Numbered from the stretch's first letter, positions 28,843-37,639 are shown. The stretch: 64,000 nucleotides of DNA from Phycicoccus avicenniae (GCF_018139485.1 NZ_JAGSNF010000001.1:124001-188000); one strand, 5' to 3'. Made by a program: numbers and translations. Notes: generated by a model from the sequence alone, not told the origin.

Positions 28843-30326
28843 GGGGTGCTCGCGCGGGTGACGAAGTCGGCGAGGTCGGCGCTCTGGCGGACCCGGCTCT
28901 CCTCGTGGACGTACATCATGTGGCCGGCCGGGTAGTACGCGTGCTCGATGTTCGCCGTGAGCTCCGGGGGCAGCCCGAGGTGGGCCAGCGTCTCCTGCGC
29001 CGCGTAGTACGGCGTCGCGCCGTCGTGCCACCCGTAGGCCACGTGCACCTTGAGGTCGGGGTTGGCGCGCATCGCCCGGGCGAGCCGGCCCGACACGTCG
29101 ACCGAGCGGCCCTCGAACTCCTTGAAGGACCACTCCTGGTTCGCGGTCATCGACAGCTGCTCGTACGGAAGGTCGCTCTCGTAGCCGAGCTCGGTGCGCA
29201 CGTAGTGGTTCCACCCGGCGCTGTACGGCCCCGTGATCGCGTCCATGCTCGGGTCCGCGGCGATGGTCTCGGCCACCCCCGAGGCGGCCGGGCCGGTGAA
29301 GCGCCCGTCGAGGCGGCCGACGACCCGGCGCTCGGTGCGCAGCAGCTCGGCGAAGAAGTGCAGGTGCTCGACGCGCAGGTCGGACAGGTCGACGTACTCC
29401 TCGCTCAGGCCGGTGAGCCGGGCGAGGGTGGCGACGGCCTCGGCCCGGTCGGCCGCCGTCAGCCGGTCTCCCCGGGAGAGGACCCACGGGTAGGTCCGCT
29501 CGGCGTACTCCTCGGCCTCGGCGAGGACGTCCTCGAGCGGGCGGTCGCCGTGCTTGCCGTGGTGGTGCGCGATGGCCGCGTACGTCGGGAGGAAGCCGAC
29601 GTGGCCGCGGTCCTCGGGCTCGTGGAGGCCGATCGAGCCGAGGTCGAGCACGCTCGAGATGAGCATGACGCCGTTGAGGTACATCCCGCGGCGGGTCTGG
29701 AGGTGCTCGGCGAGGGCGGCGGCCCGGATCGTCCCGTACGACTCGCCCGCGACGAACTTCGGCGACAGCCACCGGTCGTTGCGCGTCGTCCACAGCCGGA
29801 TGACCTCGCCGACGCTCTCGATGTCCCCGGTGAACCCGAGGTAGGGCGCGGCCTTGCCTCCGCTCACCGCCCGCGAGTACCCGGTGGCGACCGGGTCGAC
29901 GAAGACGAGGTCGCTCACGGCGAGGAGGGTCTCGAGGTTGTCGGTGAGACCGTACGGCGGCGCCTGGAGCGACCCGGCGTCACCGCTGACGACCCGGCGC
30001 GGCCCGAGGAGGCCGAGGTGCAGCCACACCGACGACGACCCCGGGCCGCCGTTGAACGCGAACGTCACGGGGCGCGGGGTGTCGCCGCTCGGCTCGGCGA
30101 CGTACGCCGTGAGGAACATCTCGGCCTTCGGCTCGTGGCCGGTGAAGGTGCCGTCCTCGAAGACCTCCTCGCGCAGGACGACCCGTCCGGTCGTCGCGGT
30201 GTACGCCAGGCGCCGGCGGCCGAGCCGCAGGGTGTGCTCGGTCGTGACGAGGTGGTCCTCCGGCGGCGCCGGGGTCGTCGTGCGCGTGGGCTCGCGGTCG
30301 GCGTCGGGGGTGGGGCTGTCGGCCAT
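28839..30326 (-). CDS. Peptidase S10 serine carboxypeptidase
   Basis: A 495-residue alpha/beta hydrolase. FAFNGGPGSSSVW is the oxyanion-hole motif of S10, FVAGESYGTIRAA holds the nucleophilic Ser, YGWHDGATPYYAA the Asp and YYPAGHMMYVH the His. It lacks an obvious signal peptide: the N-terminus is polar and Pro/Thr/Asp-rich, so it may be cytoplasmic or exported by another route. GTG at 30329 and ATG at 30326 are adjacent starts; I used the ATG. It is coupled to the transglutaminase gene downstream. Confidence 0.9.
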   Translation of the reverse strand: MADSPTPDADREPTRTTTPAPPEDHLVTTEHTLRLGRRRLAYTATTGRVVLREEVFEDGTFTGHEPKAEMFLTAYVAEPSGDTPRPVTFAFNGGPGSSSVWLHLGLLGPRRVVSGDAGSLQAPPYGLTDNLETLLAVSDLVFVDPVATGYSRAVSGGKAAPYLGFTGDIESVGEVIRLWTTRNDRWLSPKFVAGESYGTIRAAALAEHLQTRRGMYLNGVMLISSVLDLGSIGLHEPEDRGHVGFLPTYAAIAHHHGKHGDRPLEDVLAEAEEYAERTYPWVLSRGDRLTAADRAEAVATLARLTGLSEEYVDLSDLRVEHLHFFAELLRTERRVVGRLDGRFTGPAASGVAETIAADPSMDAITGPYSAGWNHYVRTELGYESDLPYEQLSMTANQEWSFKEFEGRSVDVSGRLARAMRANPDLKVHVAYGWHDGATPYYAAQETLAHLGLPPELTANIEHAYYPAGHMMYVHEESRVRQSADLADFVTRASTP

Positions 30327-30355
30327 CACCCGACCCTAGTCGCGGGCCGGTGGCG

Positions 30356-30934
30356 TCAGAACCAGCCGAGGCCCTCGGCGATGAGGAGGAGGCCGAAGAC
30401 GACGAACGCGGCCGCGGCGCCGTACCTGATGGCCTTCTCGGGCAGCTTGCGGCCGAGGACGGCGCCGACGCCGATGGCGAGGGCGTCGGCGGCGACCATG
30501 CCGACGGTCGAGCCGATCCACGTCCCGAGCCAGCCCTCCTGCGTGGCCAGGGTGATCGTCGCGAGCATCGTCTTGTCGCCGAGCTCGGCGAGGAAGAAGG
30601 CCGAGCCGACGGCGATGAGCGCGGTGCCGGTGCTGCGGCGGGCCTTGTCGGCCTCGTCGTCGGTCAGCTCGTCGCCGCGCAGGGTCCAGGCGGCGAAGAT
30701 CAGGAAGGCGATGCCGGCGACGATGCTGATGATGCCCTGGTAGGACTCGAACGCGGTCCCGACCCAGGCGCCGAGGCCGACGGAGATGAGGTGGACGACC
30801 GCGGTCGCGGCGGTGATCGCGATGAGGACGTCGCGGACGCGGTAACGGGTCGCGAAGGTCATCGCCATGAGCTGGGACTTGTCGCCGAGCTCGGCGACGA
30901 AGATCACGGCGGTGCTGAGCAGGAACGCGTACAT
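30356..30934 (-). CDS. GDT1/TMEM165 (UPF0016) family Mn exporter
   Basis: A 192-residue membrane protein with six predicted helices in two repeats. Each repeat carries the E-x-G-D-[KR] signature: VAELGDKSQLMAM near residue 14 and LAELGDKTMLATI near residue 113. Bacterial members (MneA-type) export Mn2+. The start at 30934 gives MYAFLLSTAVIFVAELGDK, the family N-terminus. The leader upstream on the same strand contains a second yybP-ykoY-like element. Confidence 0.9.
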   Translation of the reverse strand: MYAFLLSTAVIFVAELGDKSQLMAMTFATRYRVRDVLIAITAATAVVHLISVGLGAWVGTAFESYQGIISIVAGIAFLIFAAWTLRGDELTDDEADKARRSTGTALIAVGSAFFLAELGDKTMLATITLATQEGWLGTWIGSTVGMVAADALAIGVGAVLGRKLPEKAIRYGAAAAFVVFGLLLIAEGLGWF

Positions 30935-30959
30935 GGTGGTTGAGGCTCTTCCTCGTGCC

Positions 30960-31112
30960 GGACGAGGAGTGCCGCTGGACGCACGTCTCGGCCGGCACGC
31001 TGCGTCGATGGACAGGTGCACTGGCCGAGAGTCTCGTCCGCCACTCGGGGTGGCCCGCCGTACCGGACCCGGGGGTCAGTGTGTCGACACGGCGATCGGG
31101 GACTACTCCCTC
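30960..31112 (-). promoter_or_regulatory. yybP-ykoY-type manganese riboswitch upstream of the GDT1 gene
   Basis: On the minus strand, GAGGGAGTAGTCCCC (31112-31098) matches the 5' GGGAGUA element of yybP-ykoY aptamers. Downstream are GACACACTGACC, a paired GGGTCCGG region and GGACGAGACTCTCGGCC, similar to the conserved 3' internal loop (GAC-AGACC). A TAGCAT -10 box is at 31130-31125. The aptamer ends about 25-30 bases before the GDT1 ATG. With the terC leader this makes two Mn-sensing leaders 6.5 kb apart. Recognition is from the motif; no covariance search was run. Confidence 0.68.
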
Positions 31113-31151
31113 TCGATGCCACCGATGCTAGCGGGTGTCCGGCCGGCGCCG

Positions 31152-31197
31152 CGAACCCGTCCCACCCGCCTCCACGAACCCGTCCCACCCGCCTCCA
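31152..31197. repeat. 23-bp tandem repeat, two exact copies
   Basis: 31152-31174 and 31175-31197 are identical 23-mers beginning CGAACCCGTCCCACC and ending GCCTCCA. They lie between the Mn leader and dispersed repeat B in the 450-base gap between the GDT1 and aldo/keto reductase genes. Confidence 0.85.
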
Positions 31198-31199
31198 CA

Positions 31200-31276
31200 T
31201 TTCGGGGTCACCCCGAAATGTCCGGTGAAGCAAGGGATCGGTTGTCCTGTCTCGGCGGAGGATGTCTTGTCTCGAT
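31200..31276 (+). repeat. Dispersed intergenic repeat, copy B (inverted to copy A at 12404)
   Basis: It begins with the 19-bp palindrome TTTCGGGGTCACCCCGAAA, then TGTCCGGTGAAGCAAG and a diverging tail with repeated TGTCTCGA motifs. It is the inverted partner of 12404-12480. The gap 31277-31384 holds nothing further that I can support beyond the promoter of the aldo/keto reductase. Confidence 0.7.
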
Positions 31277-31384
31277 CATCGACGGAGTCGTGTCTCGACG
31301 ATCGGCGGCGGCGACGTCCTGCTGTCCGCACCAGGATCGGCACCGACGACGAGACCACCGCCCGGCCCGTCGTAGGTTGGCGGG

Positions 31385-32356
31385 ATGAGCGACATGCGCC
31401 ACACGCCCCTCGGTGACTCCGGCCTCATGGTGTCGGCGGTCGGAATCGGCTGCAACGCGTTCGGATCGCGGATCGACGCCGATGCCACGCAGGCCGTCGT
31501 CGATGCCGCGATCGAGCACGGCATCACCCTCTTCGACACCGCCGACTCCTATGGCGACGGCGCGAGCGAGGAGCTGCTCGGCCGCGCGCTCGGCTCCCGC
31601 CGCGACGACGTCGTCCTCGCGACGAAGTTCGGGATGGGCGACCACGACGCCGAGCACCACGGCGCCTGGGGCTCGCGCCGCTACGTCCGCCGGGCGGTCG
31701 AGGCCAGCCTGCGCCGGCTCGGGACGGACCACATCGACCTCTACCAGCTGCACCGCCCGTGCCCGGTCACCCCCGTCGAGGAGACGCTCGCGGCGATGAC
31801 CGACCTCGTCACCGAGGGCAAGGTCCGCTACATCGGGTCCTCCAACCTGTCCGCCTGGCAGGTCGTCGACGCCGACTGGACGGCGCGCTCGTCCGGCCTC
31901 GAGCGGTTCGTCTCGGCGCAGAACGAGTACTCGCTCTACAACCGCCTCGCCGAGGACGAGCTCGTCCCGGCGTGCGAGACCGTCGGGGTCGGCCTGCTGC
32001 CGTACTTCCCGCTCGCCTACGGCCTCCTCACCGGAAAGTACCGCCGCGGCGAGTCCGCCCCCGAGGGGACCCGGCTCGCGAGCCCGTCGCAGGCCCAGCG
32101 GCTCGACGGCGCGAACTGGGACCGGATCGAGGCACTGCAGGCCTTCGCCGACGAGCGGGGTGTCTCGATGCTCACCCTCGCGATCGGCGGGCTCGCGGCG
32201 CAGCCGGGCGTCGCGTCGGTCATCTCGGGCGCCACCCGACCCGAGCAGGTCGCCGGCAACGTCGAGGCCGGGTCCTGGGAGCCGAGCGCCGAGGACCTCG
32301 CCGCGCTCGACGCCATGCGCGAGGACCCCGCGTTCAGCTACACGACGTTCGCGTAG
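31385..32356 (+). CDS. Aldo/keto reductase
   Basis: A 323-residue (beta/alpha)8 NADPH oxidoreductase. LFDTADSYGDGASEELLGRAL supplies the catalytic Asp and Tyr, VVLATKFG the Lys, and DLYQLHRPC the His. IGSSNLSAWQ and SVISGATRPEQVAGN bind NADPH. It belongs to the general 'L-glyceraldehyde-3-phosphate reductase/YajO' branch; the substrate is unknown. It is the last intact core gene before the accessory region, and the truncated oxidoreductase follows 116 bases later. Confidence 0.9.
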   Translation: MSDMRHTPLGDSGLMVSAVGIGCNAFGSRIDADATQAVVDAAIEHGITLFDTADSYGDGASEELLGRALGSRRDDVVLATKFGMGDHDAEHHGAWGSRRYVRRAVEASLRRLGTDHIDLYQLHRPCPVTPVEETLAAMTDLVTEGKVRYIGSSNLSAWQVVDADWTARSSGLERFVSAQNEYSLYNRLAEDELVPACETVGVGLLPYFPLAYGLLTGKYRRGESAPEGTRLASPSQAQRLDGANWDRIEALQAFADERGVSMLTLAIGGLAAQPGVASVISGATRPEQVAGNVEAGSWEPSAEDLAALDAMREDPAFSYTTFA

Positions 32357-32472
32357 TCCTCGGCGCTCCCGGCCGCCGTCGAAGGCGAGGGTGAAGGACG
32401 TCACGGCATAGCGGCCGGCGCATGCTCGTTGGACCCGGGCGAGCCCGATCCCGAGCACCACGAGGAGCCCCG

Positions 32473-33075
32473 ATGACCGACCCGACGACCACGAGCGCCC
32501 CGACCGGTACGCCGACCAAGCCCCGCCGGTGGCGGCTCGCCACCCGCCCGACCGGCTGGCCGACGCCCGACGACTTCGAGCTCGCCGAGAGCAGCGTGCC
32601 CGACCTCGCCGACGGCCAGATCCGGGTGCGCAACACCGTCCTGTCGGTCGACCCGTACATGCGCGGCCGGATGAGCGCCGCGAAGTCGTACGCCGCCCCG
32701 TACGAGGTCGGCGAGGCGATGACCGGCGGGGCCGTCGGCGTCGTCGAGGAGTCCCGGGCCGACGGGTTCGCCGCCGGTGACCACGTCCTGCACGGCCTCG
32801 GCTGGCGCGAGGTCGCGGTCGTCGACGAGAGCGCCGCCCGCACGGTCGACGTCGACGCCCCCGAGTCTGCCTACCTCGGCGACTCCTACGACAACGCCCT
32901 CGCCGAGGCGTTCAACTCCCTCTTCAAAGCCGAGCTGGTCCGTAACCGCGGCCCCTGGAAGAACGTCGACGACCGCGAGATCGCCGTCGCCGAGTACATC
33001 GACTGGTTCAACTACCGCCGCCTCCACGGCGAGATCGGCATGGTCCCACCCGCCGAGCACGAGGAGAACCACTAA
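32473..33075 (+). pseudogene. NADP-dependent oxidoreductase N-terminus fused in frame to IS3 transposase tail
   Basis: Residues 1 to ~134 are the start of a medium-chain NADP-dependent oxidoreductase (leukotriene B4 dehydrogenase/curA-like): WRLATRPTGWPT, LSVDPYMRGRM and AMTGGAVGVVEESR are family motifs. At the point where the family continues YLGVLGMTG, the sequence switches after YLG to DSYDNALAEAFNSLFKAEL, the C-terminal D-D-E part of an IS3 orfB. The frame is preserved, giving a 200-residue chimera. The cofactor domain is missing, so the enzyme is dead. The junction (~32,872-32,885) is the left edge of the accessory region. Confidence 0.88.
32878..33075 (+). mobile_element. IS3 family transposase orfB C-terminal remnant
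   Basis: The last ~65 residues encode the catalytic Glu region (EYIDWFNYRRLHGEIGMVPP) of an IS3 orfB different from the IS3 copies at 46 and 58 kb. The matching upstream half of the element is absent. The 33076-33266 gap to dhaK has ACGGCACGGGACACGG, which could be the IS terminal repeat, and no gene. Confidence 0.85.
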
Positions 33076-33266
33076 CAGCACCACCCCGCGCCGACTACTG
33101 TCGACGCGTCAGAACCGAGCCTCCACTGAAGACGGCACGGGACACGGTATGAGGAGGCGTTCCCGACCCCCAGGTGTCTGGTGCGATGCCTACGTATCAG
33201 ACGTCGGTAGCGATTCGGTGAGGGCGCCTCCTCTCGCCTGAGGTCGGCACCCGGGGGCTAGTTTGC

Positions 33267-34262
33267 TCAGAAGACGCGGGCGGCGATCTGGGCCGGCGCC
33301 GCCAGCAGGCTCTCGATCTCGCTGTCCAATTTCACCAGGGTGATGGACATTCCCACCATGTCGAGAGCAGTGCAGTACTCGCCGACATAGCTGCTGGTGA
33401 CTTTAATGCCATGCTTTGCCAGGCGCTCGTGCGCGTTGCCGAAGAGGATGTAGAGCTCGCTGATGGGGGTACCTCCGAGCCCGTTCACCATGAGGGCTAC
33501 GTCGTCGCCGTCTTCGTAGGGAAGATCCGAGATGAGTGCCTCGACGACTTCTTCGACAATCTCGGCCGCGGGTTTGATCTTCTCGCGACGCCGGCCGGGC
33601 TCGCCGTGGATGCCGATGCCGACTTCCATCTCGTCTTCGGCGATCTCGAACAGTGGGGTCCCCTTGGCCGGAGGGGTGCAAGCGCTGAGCGCGACGCCCA
33701 TCGTGCGAGTAGCCGCGTTCACCTTCTTACCGATGCGCTCAACCTCGTCAAGGTCTGCGCCGGCCTCGGCCGCGGCGCCGACAGCCTTCATCACAAAGAA
33801 GTTCCCGGCGACGCCGCGGCGGCCGATCGTGTACAGCGAATCCTCGACGGCAATGTCATCGTTGATGAAGAGAGTGCGGACGTGGATGCCCTCAGCGGTG
33901 GCGAACTCTGCCGCCATCTCGAAGGCCATCTTGTCGCCGGTGTAGTTGTTCACTAGTAGCAGGACGCCCTTGTCGCTGGCGAGACGGCGGGTGGCCTCGA
34001 CGATGTAGTCGGTGGGCGGTGCGGCGAAGACGTCGCCAGGGCAAGCACCGTCGAGCATACCCTTGCCGACCGCCATCACGTGGGCAGGTTCGTGGCCGGA
34101 GCCCGACCCCTGAATGACGGACACTTTGTTCTGGCTTGGGCTGTCGGAGCGCATGATGAGGTTGAACTCGGGCAAGTAGGTAAGGGTGTCCGGGTTCGCA
34201 AGGGCGATCCCTCGCAGCATGTCGGGGACGAACGCCTTGGGGTCGTTGACGAACTTCTTCAT
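33267..34262 (-). CDS. dhaK: Dihydroxyacetone kinase subunit DhaK
   Basis: A 331-residue DhaK-type protein. VIQGSGSGHEPAH is the substrate-loop signature, LLLVNNYTGDKMAFEMA binds the triose phosphate region, and GIGIHGEPGRRR carries the His that covalently binds the ketose as a hemiaminal. DhaK with a separate DhaL and no DhaM points to either an unlinked phosphotransferase partner or an ATP-using relative acting on DHA or a tetrulose. It is the last gene of a GntR-linked operon, 43 bases after dhaL. Confidence 0.92.
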   Translation of the reverse strand: MKKFVNDPKAFVPDMLRGIALANPDTLTYLPEFNLIMRSDSPSQNKVSVIQGSGSGHEPAHVMAVGKGMLDGACPGDVFAAPPTDYIVEATRRLASDKGVLLLVNNYTGDKMAFEMAAEFATAEGIHVRTLFINDDIAVEDSLYTIGRRGVAGNFFVMKAVGAAAEAGADLDEVERIGKKVNAATRTMGVALSACTPPAKGTPLFEIAEDEMEVGIGIHGEPGRRREKIKPAAEIVEEVVEALISDLPYEDGDDVALMVNGLGGTPISELYILFGNAHERLAKHGIKVTSSYVGEYCTALDMVGMSITLVKLDSEIESLLAAPAQIAARVF

Positions 34263-34305
34263 GTCAGGTCCTTGTCTGCCTCGATGTAGAGCTGAACGGG
34301 TTGGG

Positions 34306-34935
34306 TTACCAGGTGTCTGCGATGCGCTCGGTGAGCAGAGCGATGGCGATCGCGCCGGGATCGGGTGAACCGATGCTGCGCTCTCCGGTGTAGGAGGCCC
34401 GGCCGCGGCGGGCGACGAGGGCGCTGGTGGCCTCGGCGGCCTCGCGCGCGACGGTGGCGGCTCTTCCTACGATCTCCTCGGGCGCGTCTCCTGCTTTCAT
34501 CCCAGCAGCGACGGATTCGGTCATCGGCACGAGTGCGTCTAGCAGTGTCTTGTCGCCGACGTCTGCACCGCCACGGAACTTGATGCCTTCAATCGCTGCC
34601 TGGAGCATCTTGACAACGTCCTCGCCGGTGAGTTCCTGCTTGCCGCGCGCAACCGCCGATGCGCGGATGAAAGCAGTCCCCCAGATCGGGCCCGAGCTGC
34701 CCCCGATGCGGCTGGACATCGTCAAGGCGACTGCGCCGAGGAACTTGCCGAGATCGGAACGGTCAAAGCCGTCCCAGGACTCCAGGACGATCTCGAATCC
34801 GCGGGCGAGGGAGTAGCCAAAGTCGCCATCGCCGGCGACGGCATCGAGGTCGCAGAAGTAGGTCTCGTTCTCAACGCACGTCTCGGCGACGAGCTTGACG
34901 ACGCTTTCGACTCGTGCTGCGGTGTCGGTGTTCAT
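34306..34935 (-). CDS. dhaL: Dihydroxyacetone kinase subunit DhaL
   Basis: A 209-residue all-helical nucleotide-binding subunit. DLDAVAGDGDFGYSLARG carries the Asp residues binding two Mg ions, GGSSGPIWG the phosphate-binding glycines, and GDKTLLDALVPM and GSPDPGA are further family motifs. It phosphorylates the ketose held by DhaK. It lies 11 bases downstream of the HAD phosphatase gene. Confidence 0.92.
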   Translation of the reverse strand: MNTDTAARVESVVKLVAETCVENETYFCDLDAVAGDGDFGYSLARGFEIVLESWDGFDRSDLGKFLGAVALTMSSRIGGSSGPIWGTAFIRASAVARGKQELTGEDVVKMLQAAIEGIKFRGGADVGDKTLLDALVPMTESVAAGMKAGDAPEEIVGRAATVAREAAEATSALVARRGRASYTGERSIGSPDPGAIAIALLTERIADTW

Positions 34936-34946
34936 GAGTGAGCTCC

Positions 34947-35729
34947 TCAGGGAGTAGGACGGGCGTTGAGAAGGGCGCGGAGATCATCGAGTGTCACGGT
35001 CGCGTCGATGTCTAGCTGGTGCGGGTTCGTTACGACCCTGGTGGGGTACGCAGGAAAGTCGCCGAGGGTGTCCACAACGAGAGCGGCGCCGGTGAAGTCT
35101 TCGTCGATGGTGTAGCTGCTCTGGGTGATGACCGTGGTCAGGCCGGCACCAAGCGCAGCCCGGAGCCCGACGGAGCTGTCTTCGACGACGATCGCCTCAG
35201 AGGGGTCTACCTCAAGGCCGCGTAGGGCAAGCACGTAGATGTCAGGCGCGGGCTTCTTCCTTGGCACCATGTCGCCGGCAAACACCGAGAACTTCTCCGC
35301 GAGCTCGGTTCCGACCACGTGCCCGAGCACAGCCTGGACGGACTGTTCTGCGGAGGTGGAGGCGACAGCAAGTTGCCAGCCGGCGGCCGACGCCGCCGCG
35401 GCGATGCGGGCGATCCCGGGGCGAGGCGGAAGATCGCCCGCGCGCACCATTGTGGTGTACTGCGCGGTCTTGTATCGGTGCCACTGGGCGATGAACTGCT
35501 GCTGGAGGGTTTCCTCGGCCGGGAGGGCGACGCGGGCGATGAACCCCGGGGTCAACAGAGAGGCGAGCCGCTCCTTCCCGCCACCGATGCGAAGCTTCTC
35601 GGCATAGTCCTCTTCGGTCCAGCGAACAGGAAGACCGAAGTGCTCGAATGTGGCGTTGAACGCCGCGAGATGACCGTCGCGTTCGGTGTCGGACAGAACC
35701 CCATCGCAGTCGAAGATGAGGGCGGTCAT
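34947..35729 (-). CDS. HAD superfamily sugar phosphatase/phosphomutase (CbbY-like)
   Basis: A 260-residue HAD hydrolase. LIFDCDGVLSDTE is motif I (Asp nucleophile and acid/base Asp), VASTSAEQS motif II, KKPAPDIYVLAL motif III and VVEDSSVGLRAALGAG motif IV; the cap is helical, of CbbY/PGMB type. In this operon (aldolase, DhaL, DhaK) it may dephosphorylate a pathway sugar phosphate. Its ATG overlaps the aldolase stop (ATGA). Confidence 0.88.
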   Translation of the reverse strand: MTALIFDCDGVLSDTERDGHLAAFNATFEHFGLPVRWTEEDYAEKLRIGGGKERLASLLTPGFIARVALPAEETLQQQFIAQWHRYKTAQYTTMVRAGDLPPRPGIARIAAAASAAGWQLAVASTSAEQSVQAVLGHVVGTELAEKFSVFAGDMVPRKKPAPDIYVLALRGLEVDPSEAIVVEDSSVGLRAALGAGLTTVITQSSYTIDEDFTGAALVVDTLGDFPAYPTRVVTNPHQLDIDATVTLDDLRALLNARPTP

Positions 35730-36595
35730 CGCGTCGCCGTGTGGGCTCGCCCTGCGGCGCCGAACTGCTCAATGAGGTCGGTGATCTCTACACGGATGGC
35801 GACGGTGATGTCCTGGAAGAGGCTCGGCGGGTCCCATTTGTCGCGCCGGCTCGCAGTGTCGAGGTGCTGAGCTGCGCTCTGCATATACGCGTGCTTTACA
35901 GCAGTCGAGATGTTGATCTTCGACACGCCAGCCTGGATGAAGGACTGGAAGTCTTCCGCGATCAGACCGGTGCCGCCGTGGAGCACGATGGGGCGATCGA
36001 CGAGCGCGGCCAGATCCCGCACGCGACCGGGCAGCAGCTTTGGCGGTGTCTTGAACGCTCCGTGGCTGGTGCCCAATTGCGGTGCGAGCAGGTCGGCGCC
36101 GGTCGCCTCGGCGGCCTTTGCGAGTTCCTCGACGGTGTACGCGTGTCGGGCCTCGGCAGAGCCAACGCCATCTTCCACGCCGAGGATGTTCTCGATCTCG
36201 GATTCGACGTCCACGCCGACCGCGTGCGCCTGGGAGACGACCTCAGTGGTTTCGCGGAGCGCGTCGTCCATGTCGCGGTCGGATGCGTCGAACAAGACCG
36301 AAGACCAGCCGGCAGCGATGACCATGCTGATAACAGCGCGATCAGGGCAGTGATCCAGGTGCAGCGCAATAGGCACCGTCGCGTCTTTCGTCACCGCTTC
36401 GAACGTTGCACCGACCAGCGGCGTGCCAAGAGAGCGCAGCGTCTTCACTGACACCTGCACAATGAGCGGCGCCGCGGCCACCTGCGCGGCCTCGACGACT
36501 GCCCGCATGCTGACCTCGTCGAAGACGTTTACCGCTGGTACGGCGTACCCCTGATCCCGGGCGGCCCTTGTCAGTTGCACAGTGGATGCGAGCAT
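35726..36595 (-). CDS. Class II fructose-bisphosphate-type aldolase
   Basis: A 289-residue zinc aldolase of the FbaA/GatY/KbaY/IolJ group. ALHLDHCPD supplies the catalytic Asp and a zinc His, ESEIENILGVEDG a metal-site Glu, LGTSHGAFK and PIVLHGGTGL further zinc His residues, and SKINISTAV the phosphate site. It would cleave a ketose phosphate to DHAP plus an aldehyde, which fits with downstream DhaK/L. I chose the ATG at 36595 (MLASTVQLTRAA), the usual family start. It is divergent from the GntR regulator and the first gene of the operon. Confidence 0.9.
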   Translation of the reverse strand: MLASTVQLTRAARDQGYAVPAVNVFDEVSMRAVVEAAQVAAAPLIVQVSVKTLRSLGTPLVGATFEAVTKDATVPIALHLDHCPDRAVISMVIAAGWSSVLFDASDRDMDDALRETTEVVSQAHAVGVDVESEIENILGVEDGVGSAEARHAYTVEELAKAAEATGADLLAPQLGTSHGAFKTPPKLLPGRVRDLAALVDRPIVLHGGTGLIAEDFQSFIQAGVSKINISTAVKHAYMQSAAQHLDTASRRDKWDPPSLFQDITVAIRVEITDLIEQFGAAGRAHTATR

Positions 36596-36662
36596 GCCTC
36601 GTCCTTCACCTCGTCGTGTCGCATGGTGCTCTTCTTCCAGACCCGTCACCGCCGAGCAGGAA

Positions 36663-36697
36663 GTATTCTGAGTGTACATGTCTATACCGCAGAATAC
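36663..36697. promoter_or_regulatory. Putative GntR operator: GTATTCTG-N19-CAGAATAC
   Basis: Perfect 8-bp inverted arms GTATTCTG (36663-36670) and CAGAATAC (36690-36697) flank a partly symmetric GTGTACATGTCTATAC core. The site is in the divergent region between the aldolase operon and the GntR gene, where an autoregulating repressor would bind. Confidence 0.65.
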
Positions 36698-36739
36698 AAG
36701 TGCGGGGTGAGCTACGGTGAGGCGAGAGGAGGCTTACTG

Positions 36740-37474
36740 ATGACTGATGCTTTGGAGCGAGATTCGGCGGTCCCGCTGTACCAGCAGCTCGAGGAGATTC
36801 TGGTGGGGAAAATTTCCGCCGGCGTATGGGCCCCGGGGCAGCGCATTCCGTCGGAGAACGAGCTGAACCGTACTTACGGACTGAGCCGAATGACGGTGCG
36901 CGGCGTGCTCAGCAAGCTGACCGCGGACGGCTTGCTCGTCCGCGTCCCTGGCAAGGGAACCTTCGTCTCTTCGACCAAGATCAGTGCGGTCTCTCCCGCC
37001 TATAAGGGCATTCGCGAGCAGCTGGAGGCGCAGGGGTACGACACGTCGACGGAGCTGCTGTACCTGGAGATGACCGACCCGTCGCCTCGGGTGCGAGAAA
37101 AGCTCCGGCTCGGCGCGGTCGACAAGGTGTACGCCATAGTGCGACTGCGGAAGGCGAATGGCGAACCCTTGAGCCTGCACAGGTCCTTCATCCCCGCCGC
37201 CCTGGCCCCTGCTCTGGAGACTCATGATGTCGTGGGTGAGCAACTGTGCGTCGTGCTCGAAGGTCACTACGGTCTGCCGATGAAGACGGTTGAAGAGAGT
37301 CTGGAGGCGGTGGCCGTAGACACGACGGAAGCTAAGCAGCTTGGTTTGCGCCGCGGCGACCCGGCCCTGCTTCTGACGGATATCATCTCCGATCGGCGAG
37401 GCCTCGCTTTCGAATACTCGTCGATCGTGTTCCGTGGCGACACGATGCAGCTCAAGTTCGACTATCAGCTGTAG
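36740..37474 (+). CDS. GntR family transcriptional regulator (HutC/UTRA type)
   Basis: A 244-residue regulator. Residues ~10-75 are a GntR winged helix (PLYQQLEEILVGKISAGVW, PSENELNRTYGLSRMTVRG, VPGKGTFV). Residues ~90-240 are a UTRA effector domain ending in YSSIVFRGDTMQLKFDYQL. Ligands are usually phosphorylated sugars or amino acids. AGAGGAGGCTT gives a strong ribosome site 7 bases before ATG. It is divergent from the aldolase/HAD/DhaLK operon and presumably represses it. GC content is visibly lower than in the core genes. Confidence 0.92.
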   Translation: MTDALERDSAVPLYQQLEEILVGKISAGVWAPGQRIPSENELNRTYGLSRMTVRGVLSKLTADGLLVRVPGKGTFVSSTKISAVSPAYKGIREQLEAQGYDTSTELLYLEMTDPSPRVREKLRLGAVDKVYAIVRLRKANGEPLSLHRSFIPAALAPALETHDVVGEQLCVVLEGHYGLPMKTVEESLEAVAVDTTEAKQLGLRRGDPALLLTDIISDRRGLAFEYSSIVFRGDTMQLKFDYQL

Positions 37475-37639
37475 TCGATCCGCGCCCGAGAGCGGAGTCG
37501 GCGGAGTGCGAGCGGTACTGGTGGCAAACCCGCCTTCCCCGTTTGGGCGCAGGAAGCGGGAAGCCGCGCCACGCCAACTGCGTTGCCCTCTAGCGCACCC
37601 GAGCTTCATGTCAGGAGCTCAGGGCTTTCTGTAGCTGTT

